From positions 124,001-188,000 of the forward strand of contig JBBHKE010000813.1 in assembly GCA_037447655.1 (NCBI GenBank): DNA of 64,000 nucleotides. The letters run 5' to 3'. The notes beneath the pieces are model-generated. The model made no database searches. It worked only from the letters and a program-made list of their open reading frames with translations, and was not told the origin of the DNA. Below are positions 11,531-21,329 of this stretch, piece after piece. Source of the DNA: Zygnema cylindricum. Taxonomy: Eukaryota > Streptophyta > Zygnematophyceae > Zygnematales > Zygnemataceae. Numbering within the stretch: position 1 is the stretch's first letter; every line of letters starts with the position of its first letter. Both the position numbers and the translations under genes were made by a program.

Positions 11531-12795
11531 TTTGTTGCTTTGGCTTGTTTTACCTATTCTAAAAAAGTAAGGAGTCTTAGGATTTAGGAGATAGGAGTTA
11601 TCATACAATAGTATAAAGATGATACATCGCATAGTGTGTCTATTACTACACTGTAATTGTTTTTGCAATTTTTGAATTTACTTCATTGTGAAGTAAATGC
11701 CAAAACGATGTATAACACAACCATTTTATAAAACACGATTTTCTTTTTGCAATATATGATTATATTTTACAGCGATGGTTTGTCATGCTTAATCTGTTAC
11801 TCTGTGTATGTCATTCACCTATGAGAAACATGTTGTTGTAACTGGTGAACAGATTCTTAGTTTTTACCTTTGATACACAAGCATATTTTTTACGTTATTG
11901 ATATTAGGCGACGAGATTGATATTTCATCGCTGATCGTTGTGGCACTAGTGACATGGACTACTTCATTGTGATTTGATTAGATTTGATTAGCGTTGACAG
12001 TTTCTCATTGCCGGTGGGATTTTCAGCGATGACATTGCCTCATTGCCAAAGGATTTATTAGCAACGACACAACGTCTTTACTGATTTTTAATTAGACGAC
12101 GATATTGCTTAATTTACATTTCAGCAGTGATAGAGTTACGTCGCCAGTTGGTCGGTTAAGTTAGTTGATTAGTCAACTGTAACATGAATCATAATTCGTT
12201 TATAACCCAGCGACAAAAATGCCTCTTCGATTTTCAATCATCATCCGTGATAAAAACTTAAAATAAAACCAACATTCCATTGCTTTATAATCCACCGACG
12301 AAAATACCTCGTCACTGATGGGTCATCACCCATGACAAAAGAGAAAAAATCAACATCACATAGCAAATACAAACATGTACAAGACAAAATCATTTGGTAA
12401 AAAACAAAAGAAAATCATATGTAAGTGAAATAACGAGTAATAACATCGCCATTGAAAGTATCATTGGCTTAAAAATATTTAGCATTAAAAAAAAATCATT
12501 AAAATCGTTTAGTAGTTATGACAAAAAAAACAATTATGGCTCCAAAATTTTACTATTTTACACACTCCGAAATTGAATATATGCCATGAACTTCCGAAAA
12601 TTTATATACCTTTCAACTTTTTCTTGGATCTTCTATTTATTCTCTTTTTTCCATTTTTATACAAATCATTTCACTATCCTCTTGTAGGGCATCATAAATA
12701 TAAAGTTTAATGTAATATGCTGTCGGAAATAAATCAAAAACTTTAGCCTTAACCTGAAAAAATACATAAGAGGATTTAGGTTAAATTATCGATGC
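11531..12795. other. AT-rich spacer, no gene recognised
   Basis: Long AT-rich stretch with no convincing coding frame. Between about 11905 and 12345 short GACGA / CGTCG-type motifs recur on both strands around 'acctcgtcactgatgggtcatcaccc'. That is reminiscent of subterminal repeats in plant DNA transposons, but no terminal inverted repeats or transposase are visible. Confidence 0.35.
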
Positions 12796-13161
12796 GTCAA
12801 ACGCTGCCAGTTCTAGAGACGGCCGCTGCGTGGCCGCCTCAGGATGCCTTACATCTACACCTTGAGGATAAAAACCCTCCCTACGCTAAGCAAAAATAAA
12901 TGCATGAACCTCCGAGGGTCCACGACTTTGACATTTGTCACGTTCGGAGCCGTTGAGTTATGAACATCCAATGCCTTACCGCAACCCAATTCCATGTGGG
13001 TTCCGTACAACGTTCACTCCGTACCGTACATGAGTACATAATCAAGTTTTTATCCTGCTCGTACTTCAAGCCGTATGCTACCGTACAGACCTGTTACGTC
13101 ACAAAGACACAATTAGTATGAGTTGGATCAATAATACCCGCCGACGTCTTACGGCATGACA
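12796..13161 (-). repeat. Partial copy of the 1.18-kb LTR-type segment (right end)
   Basis: Nearly identical to 10645-11012 and 22362-22727, ending in GCATGACA at 13161. Only two bases (GC) separate it from the start (TGTCGTGC, 13164) of the next copy, giving a head-to-tail LTR end/start junction. Confidence 0.75.
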
Positions 13162-13163
13162 GC

Positions 13164-13403
13164 TGTCGTGCATGGCAGGCTACTGTGAAGGACATGCATT
13201 AGTCCTAGCTTGAGTTGCCGAAAAAACACCAGAATGTATCCAATCAACATATATGTACAATGTTTGTGACTGCATCCAACATACAAAGCATTTATACAGC
13301 GAGAAAACAATAAATGAATCTGTTGGGAAAAAACAAATATGCAAATCACATGAACTGAGAAAAACAAAAGGTAAAGCAATGTAAGGTAAGTAAGGTTGGA
13401 ATT
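13164..13403 (-). repeat. Left end of an LTR-type segment split by Gypsy element 1
   Basis: Matches 9833-10072. The match stops at GGAATT followed by 14 C; the remainder of the segment resumes at 21775 on the far side of Gypsy element 1. GGAAT is present at both junctions (13399-13403 region and 21770-21774), as expected of a target-site duplication. Confidence 0.65.
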
Positions 13404-13423
13404 CCCCCCCCCCCCCCAGCTCC

Positions 13424-14419
13424 TTAGTCTGCAGGGGTGCTGGGAAAGACAGCAGGCAGGTCGCGACATCCGTGGCAGAACCACTGTCCAGCCGGGATAG
13501 TGTGTAAAGGTGGAACCAGACACTCCATATGAAATCCGAGATTGCAATAGTTACAGAGCAGCATTGTTGTTTCTCCATCAGATCGCCGGCACAACTGACA
13601 CTCGGTGGCCTCAGTAATCGGCATCCTCCAGGGATCCATGTTGTGAGAAAGATCGGGTAGATAGCAGGGGGCACAATTTTTCGAATGCTCTCGTAAAGTC
13701 CGAGTGTCGGCCCCTTGTAAGCTCAATAATCTATTGGGATCAATTGCTGTAATCCTCAAAATGTGAGGTGAGACATCTATATCGAGGGTGTCAAACGTTT
13801 GCCGTTGCAAATAAACGTAATCCCCCACCCGGAAGGGCTTTTGTTGTGGACGATAGCTGCCGCTGCGAGTTGTTGCAAACCTTAAGGAGTCGCGATTTTG
13901 AGCAAACTGCAAATTTTCAAAGGCCATGGGCATTTCCCTAGCGAAAAGCAACGCCCGGTTAGTTAGTTCTTCCAGAAAAAAAGAATCTGACATAACTGGC
14001 AAAGGCAAACTAGCAGCTTTCTGTACATTTCTACCTAGCAGCGGTTTCTGACCAAACAACACATAGTATGGACTAAAATTCGCTAAACTGGCCTGTACAG
14101 ACATTTGATAACCCATGGTAATATATCCCAATGATTCGTCCCACACAGTAATCTGTTTTTCTAAGCTGTGTTTACGCAGAGCCCGCTTAAATGTTTGCAC
14201 GGCTCTTTCCGCCAAACCGTCTGCTTGGGGATGATCTCGACTCGTTCGACGGTGATCGATCAGCGCCTCGTCCAACATCTTCTGAAATTCGCCGCGGAAC
14301 TCGGTTCCTTGGTCTGTAATTACTTTCGCTGGGGCTCCATATCGGAGGAGCACATGCTCTTTGAACGCTGCAGTTGTAAGTTTGGCAGTTTTTTGCGGGA
14401 GGCCACAACTTCCACCCAT
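13424..14419 (-). CDS. Gypsy integrase core with C-terminal PHD finger
   Basis: 331-residue open frame ending in TAA just before the G14 tract. Residues 30-80 hold the integrase catalytic region with D36 in VITDQGTEF and E71 in DGLAERAVQTFK. A tail with a GDYVYLQRQ motif (199-207) resembles the SH3-like C-terminal region of Gypsy integrases. Residues 274-318 form a complete C4HC3 PHD finger: C274, C277, C289, C292, H297, C300, C315, C318. PHD fingers bind histone H3 tails; in an integrase they could steer insertion to marked chromatin (inference). The N-terminal part lies in another frame upstream (14320-14622), so one frameshift near 14400 separates the first catalytic aspartate from this frame. 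Confidence 0.92.
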   Translation of the reverse strand: MGGSCGLPQKTAKLTTAAFKEHVLLRYGAPAKVITDQGTEFRGEFQKMLDEALIDHRRTSRDHPQADGLAERAVQTFKRALRKHSLEKQITVWDESLGYITMGYQMSVQASLANFSPYYVLFGQKPLLGRNVQKAASLPLPVMSDSFFLEELTNRALLFAREMPMAFENLQFAQNRDSLRFATTRSGSYRPQQKPFRVGDYVYLQRQTFDTLDIDVSPHILRITAIDPNRLLSLQGADTRTLREHSKNCAPCYLPDLSHNMDPWRMPITEATECQLCRRSDGETTMLLCNYCNLGFHMECLVPPLHTIPAGQWFCHGCRDLPAVFPSTPAD

Positions 14420-14765
14420 TTGCTGAAATTTTCAATCATTATCATAATATATTGCTTGCCCCTTCGAGAAATAGTGAAGGGACCGGCCAAGTCACACGAC
14501 CACCTGTAAAAGAGACCCCGAATAAGCAATGATTGAAGTGTTGTCTGCTGGTTAGAAAAGGATGTCCGTAACGTGTCACATGTGCTGCATTCCTGCAACA
14601 CGGATGCTACGTCGGCCTGCATGACTGTCCACCAATAGCGAGCCTATACCAAACTCAGGGTCCGCTTGGTACCATAGCGCCCAAGGTCGGTATGTATCTG
14701 ATTAATAAGTGATAATCGCTCCGTTGGCCGAGGGACATGACGATGGCTTCCGAGGAACGTACGGA
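14320..14765 (-). pseudogene. Gypsy integrase N-terminus: H2C2 zinc-binding region and first catalytic Asp
   Basis: Minus strand shows IHTDLGRYGTKRTL with the paired cysteines ECSTCDTLRTS (H2C2 region), then FYRWSCDLAGPF carrying the first catalytic aspartate. An in-frame stop lies between the zinc-binding halves (near 14645), and a frameshift near 14400 joins it to the core. An LTR fragment cuts it off at about 14765. Confidence 0.8.
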
Positions 14766-15190
14766 CGAGTGAAAAGTGGACACGCGTCCACTTAATGGCC
14801 TTGTCGTACAGAGGCCGTACAGAAAGTACATCGGCAGTAGTACTTTCTAGTACTATACAGTTTTGTGATTGGTTTGTACAGGCAGTAGATAGGAGCTGTG
14901 AGAGGGAATTAGGAAAAAGTAGGACTTAAGAAAATTTAGGTAGATAGTCCTCTCTCTCTGAGAGTTTGTATAAATTGGCATCTTTGCCACCCTATAACTT
15001 ATCGGCTGGTTGGCCGTTTTCGGTGATTCTTTTTGCTACAGACTCAGGGGAGTCCAAGCTGCACAGGGGTGCTGTCAAATTGTCAGTTTGCCTTCTTGGG
15101 GAGAAGTGGTCGTGGCTTAAAGTGGGTTAGTTAAATACTATCTAGAGGCTTCCTGTATTCTGTAGTCCAATGGAGGACACAGAATTGCAT
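14765..15190 (+). repeat. Copia LTR fragment inserted between integrase and RNase H of element 1
   Basis: Plus-strand sequence similar to 46700-47110 in the solo LTR and to 11200-11530: GTAC-rich core, TATAAAT at about 14970, 'actcaggggagtccaagct' (15043-15061), then 'gtattctgtagtcc'. Both LTR ends are missing. It separates RNase H from integrase, so the polyprotein is broken here. Confidence 0.75.
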
Positions 15191-15682
15191 TATCTCCATA
15201 TCATATTCCTGTAAAATAAGTGCCCAACGGGCTAACTTGCCCGATAGCTTGTCATTGGTCATGAGCCAATGCAATGGTTGATGATCACTAAAAAGAGTAA
15301 AAGGCTTGCCATAGAGATAATGTCGGAAATGCACAATACCCCAAACTGCGGCGAGGCATTCTCCCTCGTAACTGCTGTAATTTGATTTCGCTTGATTGTT
15401 GCTTCTACTGGCGTAGGCCACTACGTATTCCTCACCAATGAGGTCACGCTGAGTTAGGATTGCAGCAATACCGGGCTTACCAAAGTCAGTCTGTAGACAA
15501 AAAAGTAATTTATGATTTGGAGGACGAAGAATGGGAGCAGTGGACAGCGCGTCCTTTAAACCCTGAAAAGCTTCTATCTGAGTTGCCCCCCAAGAGAACG
15601 GAATTGATTTTTTTAGAAGTTCATTCAGTGGAGATGCAAGGGTACTGAATTTGGGAACAAACCTGCGGTAATAATTAGCCAA
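15131..15682 (-). pseudogene. Gypsy RT C-terminus and RNase H (element 1)
   Basis: Frame with MANYYRRFVPKFSTLASPLN (RT connection), LQTDFGKPGIAAIL (RNase H first Asp region; the usual DAS reads DFG), YEGECLAAVWGIVHFRHYLYGK (catalytic Glu) and FTLFSDHQPLHWL (Asp). After ILQEYDMEI the frame runs into the inserted LTR fragment, so the end of RNase H and its link to integrase are lost. A neighbouring frame (15675-15968) carries the RT palm. Confidence 0.88.
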
Positions 15683-16400
15683 TCCGAGAAATGCTCGCAG
15701 TCAGATCAGTTGGGGCCGGTAGTTTACTAATGGCTTCCACTTTGACCTCTAATGGAGTAATTCCCTCAGATGAGATAAAATGCCCAAGGTATGGGACCCC
15801 TTCGGCCCGGAAGGTACATTTAGCAGGATGACATTTAAGACCTACCTTTTTTAATTCCTTCACCACCCACCCTATATGAACTGCATGTTCCTCTATAGTA
15901 GCTGAGGCGATTATCAAGTCGTCGATATAGCAACGGGCAAACTTACATGCCCTCAAGACCGAGTCCATGACCTTCTGGAATACCGCCCGTGCATTTTTCA
16001 GTCAAAAGGCATAACCGCCCATTTCCAACGTCCGTCACTACCCCAAAATGCAGTCTTGTGTCGGTCCTTTTCCTCTATCTCGATTTGGTTAAAACCCTGT
16101 CGCAGATCTAGGTTACTAAAATATTTAGCTCCTCCAACATGATCGAAGATGTCCTCTGCCAACGGCATCGGGTGTCGGTCGTGGATCGTAGGTGAGTTTA
16201 GTTCTCGATAGTCTCCAAACATACGGCGTTCTGTAAAATTTCCTCTGCGTCTTTTTATTTAGGCATAACGGTGGCGCCCGAAAAGTGGAATCGGACCTAT
16301 AATCAGACTCCGCTTTTCCAATTCCGCATCGCTTGTCCATCGATTCCCATTCGGCCGATAGACGATGTTTGGGGCTTGAAGATGGGTCATCATCTTCCGT
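15675..16400 (-). pseudogene. Gypsy reverse transcriptase (element 1)
   Basis: Two overlapping frames make up the RT. The fingers (15998-16222) hold DYRELNSPTIHDRHPMPLAE and FSNLDLRQGFNQIEIEE. The palm (15675-15968) holds ARCYIDDLIIAS with an intact YIDD. A frameshift and stop near 15990 separate them, and another break lies between the RT N-terminus and the DNMT frame near 16260-16402. The active-site residues are present, but no continuous enzyme can be made from this copy. Confidence 0.9.
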
Positions 16401-16401
16401 G

Positions 16402-18294
16402 TCAATAGACATTCGAGATGGTGTGTCGCCCCAAGTCTTTCATGGAGAAAGCGAATGCGTCCAAATGTCGATTTATGACTCCATCTAAAATTTCGTGTTC
16501 GGTCTTTGTTAGCCCGGGTCCAAATTTCCATGTCTGTTTTTCAGGAGTACTAATTGTCATGGCCTCCATGGCTTGTGCAAATGCTAGTTGTTCATCCGTA
16601 ATCAAAGAGTGGCCCAACTCATACTTGACTGGAAGCTGATGCAAACAGTTTACTGCGTGATGCCAACTTCTATATGGAAATGCAGCTGTCCACTGTAGGG
16701 ATACCTGTGAAGGTGCTTGAGACCTAGCAGCTGTGTATGTTGGGAGCGACCAACTCATGTGATTGGGAACCAAAAAATCATAAATGGTGTGCGCTGAGTC
16801 AGACTTAGCAGAAGGCGGAAAAAGCGAGAGCTGAAAAGTTGTACCCCAGAGAGAAGGTGAGGACTTAGATGCCGTGTGTTTCCATGGTGTATGCCCCCCC
16901 CCAGCTGATTGAGACGGATTGTTCTGTGAGTATCGACTAGCTGCAAATCCCATTCCCAAGACAAATGAAAGTGACTGGGGGTCCATGACTCGACCGAGTA
17001 AGGTGCAGCGTTGCCGCTCGGTGAGTCCCGGAGCGGTAGTGGTGCCTGGGATAAAATGTAAAAGGTGTTCTCGTTCTGCAGCAGTGGGTTCTTTTAGACT
17101 GCCTTTGTGAGTATTCTGAAGCATAATCGGTCCGTTGTGTGAATATGCGTGAGAGTGCGGATATGAGACTAGTGTAGGAGGTGCACGTAGTGGTTGACCA
17201 GGAATGTTGAGACCGAAAGCAGGAGGATAGTGTGTCTGAATGCAGGTATGTACCTTATGAAATGGGAGTAGTGCATCCTGAATGGAAAGATTAGGTGGAC
17301 GGACGGCGAGGTTAGCTTCTCGGAGCCGTCCCATGTCTACCAGGTTAGTCCACTTGGAACGAACAATGTGAGCCAGCGAACCGTGATGTGCGGCGTCGAT
17401 AATTAATGGCGGTCCAATCAATGATTCAATACGCTTGTAATCTGCGAGGACCGTGGGTCGGGGATCATTATAAGCTGCGATATTTCCTAAAATGTACCCG
17501 AAAGGACGGTTTAGTGTTTGAAAAAAATGTATAAGGCGCACCACCTCGAAGATCAACTTAGTACGCGGATCTGCGAGACCTAAACCTTTCCCAGCCCTAG
17601 ACATACCCTGACATTCCCATCCGGCGAAGAGAAGATCTATCCGTTCTAATTCCAACAAATGGTGGTTTCCTATGAGACGGATATCCTGTGGTAGAGCCGA
17701 ATGCATGTCATGAAAAGCGGACTTTGGTAAGAGGTGAGGATATTGTTCGTGTAGAATTTGACAGTGGTGTAACTGGGCTCGTCTAGCCAATGGGTCAATA
17801 TCTACGGAATAGTAATGCTTTATAAGAAGACTGTTCCGAAGGGAGGAGAGAAGTGAAGTTTCTACTCCTGCAAAAAGGTCTAAGATAACGAGACCGTTTT
17901 TGTAAGGTTGCAAATTGACAGGTTTCCAATTAATACGCAAGAACCCTGACGGATCCATCGTAATGGAGGGTGGATCCGGAATACTCGATAAAGGGATTGG
18001 TATAGTGGACTTATAAAGACGGTCAAAATCTGAAGAATTAATGGTAAATTCGGGTGTGCTAAATAATTTTGGTATACCCAGAGGATCTAACGAGATTTCT
18101 TCCGCTGTTAAAGATTCCAGAATATCCGCTCCTATGCCAATTGCGGCATATGCGTGCAAAATTAGTGCGGAATGAGCCGTGGTAGGCATAGGTTGTCGGG
18201 CCGAGATAAGAGGTAAGCAGATTTTGCGTTCAGGAAAGTTGTTCGGCTTGTAAGAAAATGTTTGATCATGCATATCGACCCCCCCCCCCTGCAC
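16402..18294 (-). CDS. DNA cytosine-5 methyltransferase (DNMT3/DRM-like) domain fused to the Gypsy pre-RT region
   Basis: One open frame of 630 residues. Residues 1-130 are an unassigned spacer. Motif I is ILDLFAGVET (137-146), motif II SVDIDP (163-168), motif IV AGWECQGMSRAG (224-235) with presumed nucleophile Cys228 in ECQ rather than PCQ. Motif VI reads ILGNIAAY (268-275), so the usual ENV glutamate is Gly. Motif VIII is AHIVRSKWTNL (308-318), like the DNMT3/DRM pattern; motifs IX-X include ERQRCTLLGRVMDP (426-439). The C-terminus (about 590-622), GPGLTKTEHEILDGVINRHL, is the normal spacer before a Gypsy RT, so the DNMT lies inside pol. It uses SAM to methylate cytosine in DNA by family knowledge; the missing Glu argues against activity of this copy. 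The start is uncertain: the frame opens at a GTG beside a G11 run after the protease and was probably reached by fusion or frameshift. Confidence 0.9.
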   Translation of the reverse strand: MQGGGVDMHDQTFSYKPNNFPERKICLPLISARQPMPTTAHSALILHAYAAIGIGADILESLTAEEISLDPLGIPKLFSTPEFTINSSDFDRLYKSTIPIPLSSIPDPPSITMDPSGFLRINWKPVNLQPYKNGLVILDLFAGVETSLLSSLRNSLLIKHYYSVDIDPLARRAQLHHCQILHEQYPHLLPKSAFHDMHSALPQDIRLIGNHHLLELERIDLLFAGWECQGMSRAGKGLGLADPRTKLIFEVVRLIHFFQTLNRPFGYILGNIAAYNDPRPTVLADYKRIESLIGPPLIIDAAHHGSLAHIVRSKWTNLVDMGRLREANLAVRPPNLSIQDALLPFHKVHTCIQTHYPPAFGLNIPGQPLRAPPTLVSYPHSHAYSHNGPIMLQNTHKGSLKEPTAAEREHLLHFIPGTTTAPGLTERQRCTLLGRVMDPQSLSFVLGMGFAASRYSQNNPSQSAGGGHTPWKHTASKSSPSLWGTTFQLSLFPPSAKSDSAHTIYDFLVPNHMSWSLPTYTAARSQAPSQVSLQWTAAFPYRSWHHAVNCLHQLPVKYELGHSLITDEQLAFAQAMEAMTISTPEKQTWKFGPGLTKTEHEILDGVINRHLDAFAFSMKDLGRHTISNVY

Positions 18295-18660
18295 GGAAAA
18301 TCACGTCTTGGCCAACGAGGCATTCATAATCACTACACTTGGTGACCAAGGCATAGGCATATATCTCTGCGAAATCTGTCTCCGAATGACTCTGGAACTG
18401 GAAACAGACTGGTTCTTTCGTGATTCCGAGTACCAGTTCTGTGGTGCCCGCGGAGGTCAACAGACGTGTGGTTGTAGGTTGTAATTTATCTACCGTCAGA
18501 CCTATTTTGAGTGCAAAATTCGACCCGAGGATAATTGGTTTTGCGCCAGTGTCCATTAGAGGTAATGCCGGGGCAACCCCATTAATTGTGAATACTCCAA
18601 GTTTGTTATCTAAAAAACTTATGTGTGGTGTAAAACTAGCGCGCTCTTCAAGAGTGATTG
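18266..18660 (-). CDS. Gypsy aspartic protease (element 1)
   Basis: Retropepsin-like frame with LMDTGAKPIILGSNFAL (catalytic DTGA), then LLTSAGTTELVLGI and YECLVGQDVIF near the C-terminus. The fold-closing ILG-type motif is approximate. The frame ends in the G11 run (18279-18289) as RAGGGGRYA-stop. The DNMT frame starts in the +1 phase at the same run, so a one-base slip would fuse protease to DNMT. The stop at 18266 may therefore be a homopolymer artefact, a mutation or a frameshift site. Confidence 0.85.
18279..18289 (-). other. G11 homopolymer at the protease/DNMT frame junction
   Basis: Eleven G on the minus strand exactly where the protease frame ends and the DNMT frame opens one base out of phase. 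Homopolymer length decides whether the two are fused. It could be slippage, a sequencing error or programmed frameshifting; sequence alone cannot tell. Confidence 0.6.
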
Positions 18661-19690
18661 CTTGAAGAGAGAGAGAGAGTTTCGGTTATTCTGAATGGCC
18701 TGTAATGCATGTGCAGATTGATCAGATTTAGTTAGATCCGCGAATTTGGTGTCCCGCACTAAATCTGGAAGCATGGTGGACAGTATGGACAACCGCTCTT
18801 TGACCTTATAGGTTTCTTGGATACTTTTCTCTAGAATTGTTAGTGCCTCGGCTATGATGCTGGAGGCGGTTTTTGGAATAGGCCAAAGTGGTTCTTTGGC
18901 AAATGATAATAGAATACGGGTGTTAATGGATTTGGACTCGCGGTTATGATCAGGAGTCCCTTTAAATTGAGCTGCCCGCTATTGAACAGTGGACTCTCGT
19001 AGAGTTCGACCTGCAAAGGAGGGCATGTGAACCACGGTTCGAACCATTCCTGATAATTGCGGTTTGACCTGCGCCATGAGCGCGACAAACTGCTCCTTCA
19101 TCAGGGCCGCAACGGTAGCCTGCATCTTGGCTTCATCTCGATCCCTCCTGCTGATTTGGGAGGTGCGTCTTTCTCTACCTCTTAGGTGGAGTGACCAATT
19201 TTGCCGAGCGGGCAGGTATACCGCCATTTTTGATTTGATTTTGATAACTGAAGTCAGGGTTTTTAATATGACACCTGTGAATGTAATGACCTGTTTGGTT
19301 ACAGTGAGTACACGTGGCTGTCTTATCTGGACAGCTGCGTGCGTCGTGACCGGTGTTACCGCACCGGAAGCAAATACGCACCCCGGGGGTTGTTCGGAGA
19401 GATCCCATGGCAAGGACTCTTGGAGGTCTGGGGTTTGGCCATGGGCGAGGGTTAGGATTAGGATTCGGATTTGGGTGATCCGTAAGAGAAGGTTTAGGCC
19501 GCTTGTGAGCGTCCCACCAGCTGGTCTGCATTTCATACCTTACGACATATTCTACAACCTGCTCGAAAGTAAATTTCAGACCATATGCTTCAGTTAGATG
19601 ACTTTGAATGAAACAACGAGATTGAGTGGGAAATTGTCCTACAAATTTATGTACTGCCTCTGCCTCTCACATTAGGTCAGGCAGGGCTTC
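18661..19690 (-). pseudogene. Gag C-terminus/nucleocapsid with two CCHC zinc knuckles (element 1)
   Basis: The frame at 19175-19531 contains two adjacent zinc knuckles: CFRCGNTGHDARSC (C54, C57, H62, C67 of that frame) and CTHCNQTGHYIHRC (C74, C77, H82, C87). An Asn-Pro run (NPNPNPNP) precedes them, from a short sequence repeat. The frame is lost toward the protease, with overlapping pieces at 18979-19536. Zinc knuckles bind the genomic RNA during particle assembly. Position just before the protease is standard for Gag. Confidence 0.85.
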
Positions 19691-20532
19691 ACGTAAGGTT
19701 TCCATACGTGCTCGCCGGGGCAGTTTCACCCGGCCTGCGTTCGAAATTCATTAGTTCTTTGACTTGGTCAGGATTTTGCATTCTGTACTCTTCCTGTAAC
19801 AAACTAAAAACAAACCAAACCGGATCCCGTAAGAGAACCATCATGGCTGCTCGAGCTGGAATTGCTACCCGAGCCGCCACCGCGAATTGATGAGGAATCT
19901 CAGGTATTTCGGGTGAAATTTCAAAACCGGTAGGGTCATAAACTGCGGGAACTGCGACTTGGAAAGGAATTTCTGGGCTGCCAGTTATGGCTGGCGAGCC
20001 GAGATAGGCGAGGGGCCAACTCAGTCATAGCACAAATTGCTGCATATTTCCGAGTATAGAGAGATAGGGCTGATCCCCTTAGGTATCGTCCCAGCAAAGA
20101 AAAAGCTACACGCAAATCATAACGATCTTGATACCGAAATGTGAGATCGCGAATCTTAGTATCAAAAAGCATGCAAAAATGTGACAAGGACATAGTATCC
20201 TTGAGACCCGAAAAACAAAACTGATTTTTACCTCCTCTGGTGTCCATGGACGAGGCCATGTCCACACAAAAGGGACTCGAGTTAGTGTGTATAGTTGCGC
20301 CCAACGGAAAGAGTGAGGGCGTTAAGTTCAGATCCCGGATATCAAGGGAGTCTATGTCAAAATCTTCCCCCCAACTGTGGGAAGAAGACGACGAAACAGA
20401 TGATGTAGTTATATCGCTAGTAGAGATACCAGATCTGGGTCTGGGGTGAACCTGTAAGCTCAGATTAATCAGTATGGTAGGGAGAGTGTAACGGAGAGGA
20501 TCCGACAGGAATGGAATCTCTAGCCGGTCCAC
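19691..20532 (-). pseudogene. Gag capsid region (element 1)
   Basis: Frame 19936-20532 begins MDRLEIPFLSDPLRYTLPTI and includes GLKDTMSLSHFCMLFDTKIRD and FRYQDRYDLRVAFSLLGRYLRGSA, which look like a Gypsy capsid. A second piece at 19689-19880 carries WFVFSLLQEEYRMQNPDQV in another frame. I infer Gag from position before the zinc knuckles and general character rather than a diagnostic motif. At least two frame breaks. Confidence 0.65.
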
Positions 20533-21329
20533 GCTAAAGACTCGAGCTTCTAGTGGTACCAGCCGGAAATTGTAAATTATTCCAGTCTGTTGGCATGTAA
20601 TTAGTCAATCGGCCAATTCGGATGCAGCTATATGAAACGCACTAATCAAGGTCAGTGTGCAGATGCCCACTTCCAGATCTACCAATGAACCATACAAGAA
20701 GTATATCAATTCAAGCAAACAGACACCACCCCAACGATTCGGCCTATTCTGAATCACTAGGGTTAGTCTAATCGAGAACCCCCCCCCTAACAAGGCCGTT
20801 CACAGCCAGATCTAGGCAGACCTCAAGAATTCACTGTAAACCACACCAAAAAGAAAACATGTCACCTATTCAGGGCCACTTGTGGCCAGATCTAATAAAA
20901 GCAGGAGAACTATGAGGGACACCAAGGCCAGATGTAAAGAAAAGTAGGAAACTATCAGGGCCAACAAGGCCAGATATAAAAAATCAAGAAACCGCTATCC
21001 AAAACCAATCACGGTCAGATCTAAGAAAATGCGACAAATGCTCTATACAAACAGAAGGCACTGCCTTCGGTTGACGATAATCCCTCTAAACGATTGCACT
21101 TACTACCTACTTCGCGCTTGCACCCAGAAGTAGCCGAATACTCACCTTAGAGCGATAGCACCAAATATGGTACTGCGAGCTCCAATCCCTCTCTAATTCC
21201 AGATTGTCCTGAAACACCACAGCTCAATGACCAGTTTAGTTAGTAGCCTGTTATGGCACGCGTATCACCACTATGCCACGCTCTGCCCAACTATAAAGCA
21301 ATTATAATTTTCGTGATAATTCGTGCAAC

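Noticed and set aside
16402-18294. The DNMT as a host gene interrupted by a retrotransposon
   Set aside because: It is in frame with the Gypsy pre-RT spacer, follows the protease directly, has no introns, and recurs at the same place in element 2.
16418-19597. Plus-strand frames opposite the DNMT and Gag genes
   Set aside because: Shadows of minus-strand genes that carry recognisable motifs.
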